Origin: Actinomycetes bacterium
GTDB taxonomy: Bacteria > Actinomycetota > Acidimicrobiia > Acidimicrobiales > Palsa-688
Direction: 5' to 3'
NCBI GenBank assembly: GCA_021808425.1
Contig: JAKBBS010000124.1
Location: forward strand, 1 to 10,059
Length of the DNA: 10,059 nucleotides
The notes below the pieces were generated by a model. It had not been told where the DNA came from. It searched no databases and was given only the letters and a program-made list of their open reading frames with translations. The translations under genes and the position numbers were made by a program. Positions 1 through 5,934 of the stretch are shown in pieces; within the stretch, counting starts at the first letter, position 1; each line of letters opens with the position of its first letter.

Positions 1-2
1 CC

Positions 3-251
3 CGGGGACTTGTCATGTCGGTCGGGATAATGATCTGGGGTGTCGGCCGTTTCATCGAAGAGCACTTCTGGCTGGCACGCCCTGGTAACGGCGGCGATCT
101 CGCCGTCCAGGTCACCGGCGTCGTCCTAGCGGTCCTCGGAGCCACGATCTCGCTTATTCTCCTAGCCCGCCAACGCGCTACGACGTCAACCCCACCAAAC
201 CCGGCAACTCCGGACCCGAGCGCCGGCGAGGGCATAGCCGCAACGGCCTGA
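3..251 (+). CDS. C-terminal part of a membrane protein, probably prolipoprotein diacylglyceryl transferase (Lgt)-like; 5' end outside window
   Basis: The reading frame is open from the left edge, so this is probably the end of a longer gene. An ATG at 15, preceded by GGGGA, would give a 78-residue protein if it were the real start. Visible are a hydrophobic stretch ending in GVGRFIEEHF, a short polar loop, a second membrane segment (VTGVVLAVLGATISLILLA), then a Pro/Thr/Ala-rich cytoplasmic tail. The GxGRFxxE pattern followed by a loop and a last helix matches the C-terminal end of Lgt, which transfers diacylglycerol from phosphatidylglycerol to the lipobox cysteine of prelipoproteins in the plasma membrane. 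The catalytic part of Lgt lies outside the window, so the assignment rests on this short motif and the topology. An unrelated small two-helix membrane protein is the alternative. Confidence 0.5.
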   Translation, partial: RGLVMSVGIMIWGVGRFIEEHFWLARPGNGGDLAVQVTGVVLAVLGATISLILLARQRATTSTPPNPATPDPSAGEGIAATA

Positions 252-359
252 CGTGCTGCTTCTCCGATATTTCTCGGCCTTCGCGTGAAATTTGGGAAAA
301 AGACACCATACGCGGCTTTTCGTTAATCTTTCGGGCGCCCGCGTACCGAGGATCAGGTT

Positions 360-2075
360 GTGTCGGTGTCGCAATCATCGAAACCCGAGAGTTCAAAGGA
401 TCGCTCCGTATGGCAGGGGCGCCCCAAGGCGGCCTTTGCCGTCTCGGCGCTCGCGGTCCTGACACCAATCGCCCTCGGCTTCGCAGCCGGCTTCGCTGCA
501 GGCTTCGCGATCCCAACCACCTCTGGTGCGCTCGAGCGGATCGGTCGATTCGTTGCTATAGGCCTGGTGTCTTGCGCCGTCGCGCTGCTCGTCGAACGCC
601 AGACGCGTCGCCTGGCGCCGATCACGGCCATGCTCAAGATGTCCCTCGTCTTCCCGGACAATGCTCCTTCGAGGTTCAGCATCGCGTTGCGGGCTGGCGT
701 CCTTTCAAAGATGGAGTCACGTCTTATCGACGGGCACACCTCGCCAAGTCCCGACGGGGCGACGATGACCGCGGTGGCAGCTGAAATGGTGGCATTGGTC
801 TCCGCTCTTCGGACCCACGACGCCCGGACACGTGGCCACAGCGAGAGAGTCAGAGCCTACGCCGACCTTCTCGGCGAGGAGATGGGCCTGAGCGGCGAAG
901 AGCGCCAGAAACTCCAGTGGGGTGCGCTGCTCCATGACGTCGGCAAGATGTCTGTCCCGGCCGCCATTCTGAACAAGCCCGGCAAACCCGACGCCGCAGA
1001 GTGGGCGGTGCTCCAGAACCACCCGGCTGCCAGCAAGGCACTCCTCGACCCGCTGTCAGGTTGGCTCGGACCGTGGGCAGCCGCCGCGTGGGAGCACCAC
1101 GAGCGCTGGGACGGGACCGGATATCCGAACGGCCTGTCCGCCAAGGACATCACCCTCTCCGGTCGCATCGTCGCCGTAGCCGACGCCTTCGAAGTGATGA
1201 CAGCCGTCCGCTCCTACAAAAAGGCGATGCCCGCCGCGCAAGCCCGTGCAGAACTTGCGCGCTGCGCCGGAAGCCACTTCGACCCGACCGTCGTCCGCGC
1301 GATGATGGCCGTTTCGGTGAAGCGCTTGAGCGCCGTCAACGGGGGCCTCGCGTGGATAAGCCAGCTCCCCTTCTTCGGCTGGACTGCGTCACCTGGCGGC
1401 CTTTCAGCGGTCGCGCTCTCGGCGGGCCGGTCCGCCATCTTCGCTGGCGCTGTCGGCGTCGGAGCTGTCGGAACCGTCTCTGCGGCGACAAGCGCCGCGA
1501 AGACCGCATCCTCACCGTCGCCGACCGTGAGGGTGGTCATCGCTTCGAGTGGCATCGGATCTTCGGCGCCGACTGCTACCCACAGCACGACACCGCCGTC
1601 CCCGAGCACCCCCCAAACCCCTCAACAGTCCACTCCAGCAGGTGCCGCATCACCGACGCAGGCCGTGTCGGGCGCTCCCACGTCGACGCCGACTTCTAAC
1701 GGCTCGTACTCGCCGACGTCGCCTGCGTCCAGTGGCCAGTCGCTCAACCCTGTGCCCTCCGGAAACTCGTCGCCGGCGACCCTTCCACAAACCGCGACTG
1801 CTCCGCCGACGACTTCGCTTCCGCCAAGTTCCCCGACGACGACTCCTCAGGCACCCGCAACGACAGTCGCACCGGCCACAACGGTTGCACCCTCCACGAC
1901 AGTCGCCACCACGGTCCCGGCGTCCCCCACGACGACCACGCCGTCCTCCTCTGGTGGCGGCGGTGGCAGCGTGGTGTCTGGCGTGGTCCAGTCGACACTG
2001 CAGGCTACGAAAGGTACCGTTTCGGGGGTGGGATCGACGCTTTCCAGTGTGATCGGCGGGCTTGTCAAGAAGTAG
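360..2075 (+). CDS. Membrane-anchored HD-GYP domain protein with long Ser/Thr/Pro-rich tail
   Basis: A 571-residue protein. The GTG start at 360 has GAGGA 7 bases upstream. Two hydrophobic segments (about 24-51 and 61-78) precede an HD-GYP domain (about 136-318). Its metal-ligand and signature residues are present: H160 (RGHSERV), HD at 192-193 (LLHDVGK), H221, HH at 246-247, the GYP signature at 254-256 (HHERWDGTGYP) and D275 (ADAFEVMT). HD-GYP domains typically hydrolyse cyclic di-GMP to pGpG or GMP, or related cyclic dinucleotides, so activity is plausible here but unproven. A third hydrophobic stretch (about 347-376) is followed by roughly 150 residues rich in Ser, Thr and Pro, including six-residue ATTVAP-type repeats at 500-519. 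A Gly-rich linker and an amphipathic end finishing in LVKK complete the protein. If the third segment crosses the membrane, the tail is outside the cell and the HD-GYP domain inside. No GGDEF, EAL or receiver domain is visible. Confidence 0.9.
   Translation: MSVSQSSKPESSKDRSVWQGRPKAAFAVSALAVLTPIALGFAAGFAAGFAIPTTSGALERIGRFVAIGLVSCAVALLVERQTRRLAPITAMLKMSLVFPDNAPSRFSIALRAGVLSKMESRLIDGHTSPSPDGATMTAVAAEMVALVSALRTHDARTRGHSERVRAYADLLGEEMGLSGEERQKLQWGALLHDVGKMSVPAAILNKPGKPDAAEWAVLQNHPAASKALLDPLSGWLGPWAAAAWEHHERWDGTGYPNGLSAKDITLSGRIVAVADAFEVMTAVRSYKKAMPAAQARAELARCAGSHFDPTVVRAMMAVSVKRLSAVNGGLAWISQLPFFGWTASPGGLSAVALSAGRSAIFAGAVGVGAVGTVSAATSAAKTASSPSPTVRVVIASSGIGSSAPTATHSTTPPSPSTPQTPQQSTPAGAASPTQAVSGAPTSTPTSNGSYSPTSPASSGQSLNPVPSGNSSPATLPQTATAPPTTSLPPSSPTTTPQAPATTVAPATTVAPSTTVATTVPASPTTTTPSSSGGGGGSVVSGVVQSTLQATKGTVSGVGSTLSSVIGGLVKK
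1857..1916 (+). repeat. Short in-frame tandem repeat in the HD-GYP protein tail
   Basis: About three degenerate 18-base units encode A/S-T-T-V-A-P at residues 500-519. They form part of the low-complexity Ser/Thr/Pro tail. Such repeats may vary in length between strains; this is seen as a pattern in the translation only. Confidence 0.6.
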
Positions 2076-2077
2076 CC

Positions 2078-2104
2078 GTCAGCGACTCGCCGGTCCCCGC
2101 TGAC
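2078..2104 (+). terminator. Candidate hairpin terminator after the HD-GYP gene
   Basis: A perfect 7-bp stem, GTCAGCG (2078-2084) with CGCTGAC (2098-2104), encloses a 13-base loop two bases after the stop codon. No strong T-run follows (only CTTTCC some bases on), so it is at best an atypical intrinsic terminator. Its position between the HD-GYP gene and the separately regulated csoR promoter fits that role. Confidence 0.35.
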
Positions 2105-2126
2105 ACCCGCTTTCCTCGCGATGCGC

Positions 2127-2145
2127 TATACCCTATGGGGGTATA
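2127..2145. promoter_or_regulatory. CsoR-type operator overlapping a -10 element
   Basis: The 19-base TATACCCTATGGGGGTATA is an almost perfect inverted repeat (TATACCC facing GGGTATA) with the C-run/G-run core typical of CsoR/RcnR-family operators. TATACT at 2142-2147 is a good -10 box lying on its right arm; no convincing -35 is visible. A start near 2154 would leave a short leader carrying the GAGGAGGT ribosome binding site (about 2156-2163). Repressor bound here should block the promoter, so the operon is very probably autoregulated. Confidence 0.8.
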
Positions 2146-2169
2146 CTTAGCGTACGAGGAGGTACTCGG

Positions 2170-2451
2170 GTGGTCGGCTACAGCGACGACAAGGATGCGG
2201 TGTTACGGCGTTTGCGCCGCGTCGAAGGCCAGGTTCGGGGAATTACGCGGATGGTCGAGGAGGACACTTACTGCATCGACGTTCTCACGCAGGTCTCGGC
2301 TGCGACGCGCGCTCTTCAGGCCGTTGCGGTTGAACTGCTCGGCGAACACCTGAGCCACTGCGTCCACGATGCGGTAGCGGCGGGTGGACCCGAAGCCGAA
2401 CGAAAGATCGCCGAAGCCCGAGCCGCGATAGAACGCTTGGTGCGCTCGTGA
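2170..2451 (+). CDS. csoR: CsoR-family copper-sensing transcriptional repressor
   Basis: A 93-residue all-helical protein of the DUF156/CsoR family, at full family length. The copper triad is visible as C35 (TYCID), H60 and C64 (EHLSHCV), with the same 25- and 4-residue spacing as in Mycobacterium tuberculosis CsoR (C36/H61/C65). A Tyr precedes the first Cys, as in that protein. The basic N-terminal helix reads RRLRRVEGQVRG, the family hallmark. The cysteine-histidine-cysteine set favours Cu(I) over nickel/cobalt (RcnR) or persulfide (CstR) sensing. The GTG start at 2170 is chosen because GAGGAGGT lies 6-7 bases upstream; the ATG at 2135 is in another frame and inside the operator. The stop overlaps the next gene's start by four bases (GTGA), so the two are translationally coupled. 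Cu(I) binding should release the operator just upstream. Confidence 0.93.
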   Translation: MVGYSDDKDAVLRRLRRVEGQVRGITRMVEEDTYCIDVLTQVSAATRALQAVAVELLGEHLSHCVHDAVAAGGPEAERKIAEARAAIERLVRS

Positions 2452-3935
2452 CGGACATTCACGCGGGACTGCTCGGCTTGACCTTCGGCGGCTTTTGGGG
2501 TGACATCGGCAGCGCTCTACGAGAAGCGTTTTACATGTTCTGGGACACGCTATGGGCGCTCGTAGCAGGCTTCACGCTGTCGGGGGCGGTCCAGGCCTTC
2601 GTGTCGCGCGACGCCATGCAGCGCCGCCTCGGCGACCACCGCCCCAAGTCAGTCGTCCGGGCGTCGCTATACGGGATGGCCTCCTCCAGCTGCTCCTACG
2701 CTGCGTCGGCGATGGCCCGTTCCCTGTTTGCGCGCGGCGCCGACTTCCTCGCGTCAATGGTCTTCATGTTCGCATCCACGAATCTCGTGGTGGAGCTCGG
2801 GATAGTCCTGGCCGTGCTGATCGGATGGCAGTTCGTGGCCGCCGAGTTCATAGGTGGCGTGATCATGATCGCACTGCTTGTGGTAGTCGGCTCTTTGTGG
2901 CTGCGCGGCCGGCACATTGATCAGGCGAGACAGCACATGGAAGCGGCCACCGATCCGGGGCATCACCATGATTCCGAAGATGCGCTGGAACTCGAAGGCT
3001 GGAAGCAAAGGATCCGGTCCTCGGCCGGCTGGGCCGACGCTGCCGCCTACACGATGTCGGATCTCACGATGCTGCGCAAGGAGCTTGTTCTCGGTTTCGG
3101 GATCGCCGGGTTCCTTAGTTCTTTGGTCCCGGCCTCAGTCTGGTCGGACGTGTTCATACGCGGTCACGGCTTTTGGACGAGCCTCGAGAATGCGGTAGTC
3201 GGGCCGTTCGTCGCCCTCATCAGTTTCGTGTGCTCCGTCGGAAACGTCCCGCTCGCCGCTGCGCTATGGAAAGGTGGGATCACTTTCGGCGGTGTGGTGG
3301 CATTTATATTCGCCGATCTGATCGCTCTCCCCTTGCTGCTCATCTACCGCAAGCAATATGGCAGTGCTGTTGCCTTGCGCATGCTCGCCTTGTTCTGGCT
3401 GGTCATGGCGGCGGCTGGACTGGCGACCGAGTACCTCTTTAAGGCGCTCGGATGGATCCCGACTGCGAAGCCAGGGCTGGTGGTCGGCGACACCGTAGGT
3501 TGGAACTACACGACCGTGCTCGACGTCATCTCCCTCGTCGCGTTCGCCGGCCTTTACTGGCTCTACCGTAACCGGGCACGCTTCGGTGGCGGTGCGCGAT
3601 ACGCCAAGGACCCGGTGTGCGCCATGCAAGTGGAGATCGCCCACGCCCCCGCGTCGACTGTCAGGGACGGTCGGCGAATCTACTTCTGTTCAGAGCATTG
3701 CCAGCACCGCTACGACGCGAACCCTGACCGCTACGTAGTCGACGACCGGATCACCGAAGATGGCACGAAGAACCTCGACACTGTCGACCCGGTGTGCGGC
3801 ATGACCGTCGACCCGCAGCACGCTGGCGCGCAGGTCACCCATCTCGGTCGAACCGTCAGCTTTTGCTGTGGCGGCTGCGCCGACGCCTTCCAGTCCAACC
3901 CCGACGCCTACCTCCTCGGGGATGGTTCGCCGTAG
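2448..3935 (+). CDS. DUF318/ArsP-type permease fused to two C-terminal YHS domains, probable copper/heavy-metal efflux
   Basis: A 495-residue polytopic membrane protein. About eight hydrophobic segments fall in two bundles (about 29-152 and 212-374), separated by a hydrophilic loop with GHHHDSED at 171-178, a plausible metal-binding patch. The conserved permease motif SSSCSYAASAMA contains C82, and the second bundle has SFVCSVGNVPLA with C262. This layout fits the DUF318 permease family, which includes ArsP-like organoarsenical exporters and the SO_0444-type Cu/Zn efflux proteins. Two YHS domains follow: DPVCAM with FCSEHC (C391, C414, C418; domain about 388-429) and DPVCGM with FCCGGC (C450, C473, C474, C477; about 447-488). 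YHS domains are small metal-binding modules also found in copper ATPases and mercury/copper resistance proteins. The GTG start overlaps the csoR stop. Copper export or sequestration is inferred from the CsoR partner; the substrate is not proven. Confidence 0.85.
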   Translation: MTDIHAGLLGLTFGGFWGDIGSALREAFYMFWDTLWALVAGFTLSGAVQAFVSRDAMQRRLGDHRPKSVVRASLYGMASSSCSYAASAMARSLFARGADFLASMVFMFASTNLVVELGIVLAVLIGWQFVAAEFIGGVIMIALLVVVGSLWLRGRHIDQARQHMEAATDPGHHHDSEDALELEGWKQRIRSSAGWADAAAYTMSDLTMLRKELVLGFGIAGFLSSLVPASVWSDVFIRGHGFWTSLENAVVGPFVALISFVCSVGNVPLAAALWKGGITFGGVVAFIFADLIALPLLLIYRKQYGSAVALRMLALFWLVMAAAGLATEYLFKALGWIPTAKPGLVVGDTVGWNYTTVLDVISLVAFAGLYWLYRNRARFGGGARYAKDPVCAMQVEIAHAPASTVRDGRRIYFCSEHCQHRYDANPDRYVVDDRITEDGTKNLDTVDPVCGMTVDPQHAGAQVTHLGRTVSFCCGGCADAFQSNPDAYLLGDGSP

Positions 3936-3946
3936 GCGCGGCGCCT
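3934..3946. repeat. Small GC-rich palindrome at the permease stop codon
   Basis: AGGCGC G GCGCCT is a perfect 6-bp inverted repeat with a one-base centre, overlapping the permease stop. There is no T-run. It may contribute to transcript ending or mRNA stability, or be chance in GC-rich DNA. Confidence 0.25.
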
Positions 3947-4095
3947 TGAACTGCTGCGTTAAGATCTGACCATGCGGTCAACTCGAGTACCTCCCGTGCC
4001 CCTCCCCTGCCTTCCGGCTGGAACACCGGACGGTCTTGCGGTCGGCCCGAGAGGATGACAGCACCTAGACCGGTGACCTGAAAAGGACAGTACAC

Positions 4096-4416
4096 ATGTC
4101 ATCAACTCTCAAAGTAACCAGGCGCGTTCCGAAGGTACTGATCGGCGGCATCGAGCTTCGCCGTGGCCGATTCGACGTCGAGGTCGACGGTACAAAGGTC
4201 GCCTCGGTCGATCACAACGAAACCATCGAAGCGACCGTCGAAGCCGGCAGTCACAACTTGCGGATACGCAAAGGCCGGTATTCGAGCCAGACCCGCTCGT
4301 TCGAGATTGCCGACGGCGGCACAGTCGAGTTTCGTTGCAACGGCGCGAGGATCTGGCCTACGTACGTCCTGTCCTTGATGAAGCCCGACCTAGCAATAGC
4401 GCTTTACGAGGAATAG
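4096..4416 (+). CDS. Small beta-rich protein of unknown function
   Basis: A 106-residue soluble protein with no signal peptide. AAAAGGA at 4081-4087 is a good ribosome binding site 8 bases before the ATG. The sequence alternates short beta-like strands: FDVEVDGTKVASVDHNETIE, then EAGSHNLRIRKG, then RSFEIADGGTVEFRCN. It ends in a hydrophobic stretch (PTYVLSLMKPDLAIALYEE). The pattern VxVDGxxV...NGETxE..V..GxHxLRI...S....F...DGxTVEF resembles a recurring class of small uncharacterised beta-sandwich (PEGA-like) proteins that often end in a partly hydrophobic segment. No catalytic residues are visible. It stands alone, 160 bp after the permease gene and 262 bp before hicB, with no clear link to either. 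The function is not recognised. Confidence 0.8.
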   Translation: MSSTLKVTRRVPKVLIGGIELRRGRFDVEVDGTKVASVDHNETIEATVEAGSHNLRIRKGRYSSQTRSFEIADGGTVEFRCNGARIWPTYVLSLMKPDLAIALYEE

Positions 4417-4418
4417 GC

Positions 4419-4436
4419 GGGACACCTCTCGGTCCC
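4419..4436 (+). terminator. Weak hairpin after the small beta-rich gene
   Basis: GGGAC (4419-4423) pairs with GTCCC (4432-4436) across an 8-base loop, four bases after the stop codon. No T-run follows. This is a low-confidence terminator candidate, noted because of its placement. The rest of the 4417-4615 gap shows only a further 5-bp hairpin (ACAGC 4502-4506 with GCTGT 4513-4517) and no gene. Confidence 0.2.
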
Positions 4437-4615
4437 TCGATAGACACCGCCGCAGGTCCTGATCTGCTAGACGCGAGCTAACCGATTGTCGCAAAAATTG
4501 CACAGCTCTCGTGCTGTCGGTCGACGTCGCTTAGGGTCGCCGAGCTCGTGTAACCCTGCGGGCTGGGCTGACGTGGTGGCTCCGCCCGCCGATGTCGGTG
4601 TAGCTGAAGACGGTT

Positions 4616-4630
4616 TCCGCCGACGGCGGA
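4616..4630. promoter_or_regulatory. Perfect 15-base palindrome upstream of hicB
   Basis: TCCGCCG A CGGCGGA has 7-bp arms around a single central base, centred about 56 bases before the hicB ATG. Position and symmetry would suit a regulator-binding site. HicB here has no DNA-binding domain, so another protein would have to bind it. It could also be a chance GC palindrome. Confidence 0.35.
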
Positions 4631-4642
4631 TCGTTGGACGGA

Positions 4643-4670
4643 TGCACATATGCACGCCGCCGGGTACAAT
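4643..4670 (+). promoter_or_regulatory. Candidate leaderless promoter of hicBA
   Basis: TACAAT at 4665-4670 is a good -10 box whose last base lies 8 bases before the ATG at 4679, the spacing expected of a leaderless transcript. TGCACA (4643-4648), 16 bases upstream, is a weak -35 and lies within TGCA-cata-TGCA (4643-4654), a possible operator. No Shine-Dalgarno sequence precedes the ATG, which supports leaderless translation. Confidence 0.5.
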
Positions 4671-4678
4671 CGACTCGA

Positions 4679-4879
4679 ATGGAGTTCACAGCAGCCGTCA
4701 CTCATGAAGCGCCCTGGTTCGTAGCGCGGTGCCTGGACGTTGAGATTGTGAGCCAGGGCGAGACCGCTGAAGAGGCGCTTGAAAACCTGAAAGAGGCTCT
4801 CGAACTCTACTTTGAGGATCAAGCTCTTCCGGAAGATCTTGAACCTCCGATCATTGCGACTCTACGCCTGACTGCGTGA
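4679..4879 (+). CDS. hicB: HicB-family antitoxin, short form without DNA-binding domain
   Basis: A 66-residue protein with the partial RNase H-like HicB fold. The start FTAAVTHEAPWFVARCLDVE, then VSQGETAEEALENLKEALEL, match the HicB consensus in which an N-terminal strand pair is followed by the S-x-G-x-T-x-E-E-A-x-x-N-x-x-E-A helix. It ends after IIATLRLTA with no helix-turn-helix or ribbon-helix-helix domain, so it probably neutralises the toxin without binding DNA. ATG 4679 is preferred over the in-frame ATG at 4634: homology begins right after it and a -10 box lies just upstream. The earlier start would add residues that match nothing and would be upstream of that promoter. The stop overlaps the start of hicA (GTGA), giving the antitoxin-first order. 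Confidence 0.85.
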   Translation: MEFTAAVTHEAPWFVARCLDVEIVSQGETAEEALENLKEALELYFEDQALPEDLEPPIIATLRLTA

Positions 4880-5037
4880 GTCCGGCTGTTCCGGTTCTAT
4901 CGGGTGCCGAAGTTATTCGAGTTTTGGCCGACGCAGGATTCGTTCGAGTCAGTCAAAGAGGCAGCCATGTAAAGCTCCGCACCGCCGCGGCCTCGTGGCG
5001 CCGTCTGCTTGAGCTTGTCGATATCGAGGCCGGTTGA
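4876..5037 (+). CDS. hicA: HicA-family mRNA interferase toxin, shortened and possibly inactive
   Basis: A 53-residue frame starting at a GTG that overlaps the hicB stop by four bases. The first 35 residues are clear HicA: VPVLSGAEVIRVLADAGFVRV followed by QRGSHVKLR, which contains the catalytic histidine (H31) of the G-S-H motif on the double-stranded-RNA-binding-like fold. HicA toxins cleave mRNA in the ribosome. A normal HicA is around 60-80 residues and continues with a strand of the type TVxVPxH and then GTLRxILRxAG. Here the sequence jumps to TAAASWRRLLELVDIEAG, which looks like the final helix, so roughly 15-20 residues seem to be missing in frame. The stop codon coincides with one end of the 65-bp segment repeated at 6957-7021. 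It may be an internally deleted, inactive toxin or a minimal variant. Confidence 0.75.
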   Translation: MSPAVPVLSGAEVIRVLADAGFVRVSQRGSHVKLRTAAASWRRLLELVDIEAG

Positions 5038-5099
5038 CAGGGAGCAAACCAGTGGGTCTCTTCAGTCAAGAGGTGCTGGCCAGGATAAAGTCAGTGGTC
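5035..5099. repeat. 65-bp segment repeated inverted at 6957-7021 (copy 1)
   Basis: This stretch runs from the hicA stop through the 28-bp convergent gap into the last ten codons of the hydrolase gene. Its reverse complement matches 6957-7021 without gaps, 58 of 65 bases by eye. The match covers both coding and noncoding parts, so it reflects shared descent of the DNA rather than protein similarity. Confidence 0.9.
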
Positions 5100-5893
5100 T
5101 GGGCAGGCTGGTCCCAGTGCGGGAAGTGCCCGCAGTGATCGAACCAGTGCAAGGTGGCGTCGGGGAACAGCACCTTCGCGCGTGCAGCCTGGCAAGGAAG
5201 GGTGACCCTGTCCTGGCGGCCCCATCCGATCGCGACCCGACCGGCTAACTCACCGGCCGGAGCGCCCTGCTGCGCCGGGCCGAAGGCCAGCGAGTGCAGC
5301 GCCTCATCGAGGCTCTCAGATGTCTTGAATCCTCGGAGCTCGTTGAGGACCAGAGCTGCGGGTAGCTTCCATGGTCGGGCGGAGAACTGGGCCAGAAGCG
5401 CTGTGCGCCCAGCGGGATTCGCGGTAACGACCGGCAAAGCCGGCTGGATCGACCGCACGAGCACCACCGATGCTCTAATCGACCAGTAGAACACGTGGCG
5501 TTGCGAGTCGCTCCAAAAGCCGCCGGGATCGAGAGCCACGCTAACCCCTCCATGACCCCGACGGGCCATCTCGAGGACCATGCGAGCGCCCATCGAACTG
5601 CCAACCACGTCTACATCCCCCAGCTTCTCGGACTCTATGAACTCTTCAACAGCGTCAGTCAGGGTGGCGATCGACACCTCGCCAGCCAACGGCGGCGTTT
5701 TGCCGAAACCGGGAAGATCCACCGCCACGACCTCGCGCTTCGCGCATAGTCCGGCCATGATCGGATCCCAGTTACGTAGACTCGAGCCGAGTCCGTGTAC
5801 CAGCAGCAGCGGCTTCCCGGATCCTCGGCGCATGAAGTGCATCACAACGCTGAAGCTACCCACCGTCGCTAAGCCGAAACTGAGCAGACGCAA
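5066..5893 (-). CDS. Alpha/beta-hydrolase fold protein
   Basis: A 275-residue soluble enzyme with a complete catalytic set. The oxyanion-hole segment LLVHGLGSSLRNWD is at about 30-43. The nucleophile elbow GSSMG at 98-102 places S100 as nucleophile. D228 in GRQD is the likely acid and H256 in DHCGHFPHWDQP the base. DLPGFGKT at 59-66 is the usual second-strand loop. Length and motifs fit single-domain hydrolases (esterase, lactonase, haloperoxidase-like or C-C bond hydrolases); the substrate cannot be told, as the cap region (about 125-215) carries no recognised signature. The TTG start at 5893 is preceded by AAGG at a suitable distance. ATG codons at residues 18 and 21 are alternatives nearer the conserved domain but have no Shine-Dalgarno sequence. 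It converges on hicA. Its 3' end is partly duplicated at 6957-7021. Confidence 0.88.
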   Translation of the reverse strand: MRLLSFGLATVGSFSVVMHFMRRGSGKPLLLVHGLGSSLRNWDPIMAGLCAKREVVAVDLPGFGKTPPLAGEVSIATLTDAVEEFIESEKLGDVDVVGSSMGARMVLEMARRGHGGVSVALDPGGFWSDSQRHVFYWSIRASVVLVRSIQPALPVVTANPAGRTALLAQFSARPWKLPAALVLNELRGFKTSESLDEALHSLAFGPAQQGAPAGELAGRVAIGWGRQDRVTLPCQAARAKVLFPDATLHWFDHCGHFPHWDQPAQTTDFILASTS

Positions 5894-5934
5894 GAGAGTG
5901 ACCTTGCGACAACGCTGTAGTCACAGACGTCTTA

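Noticed and set aside
1001..1699. 232-residue alternative frame inside the HD-GYP gene
   Set aside because: It is Arg-rich shadow translation overlapping the conserved HHERWDGTGYP region, with no ribosome binding site or homology.
2135..2353. 72-residue frame starting at the ATG inside the csoR operator
   Set aside because: It is out of frame with csoR; the csoR frame has the GAGGAGGT site and full family homology.
3973..4059. 28-codon frame between the permease and the 4096 gene
   Set aside because: There is no ribosome binding site, the composition is Pro-rich and nothing matches; too short to support.
4417..4615. tRNA or small RNA gene before hicB
   Set aside because: No cloverleaf or T-loop consensus could be assembled, and only weak 5-bp hairpins are present.
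4634..4678. Upstream ATG start for hicB
   Set aside because: The extra 15 residues match nothing in HicB and would lie upstream of the predicted promoter's start point; ATG 4679 fits both homology and the -10 box.
5009..5248. 79-residue plus-strand frame across the hicA end and hydrolase 3' end
   Set aside because: It is a shadow of hicA and antisense hydrolase codons; no domain is recognisable. It was also considered as a frameshifted continuation of HicA, but its residues do not match the HicA C-terminus.
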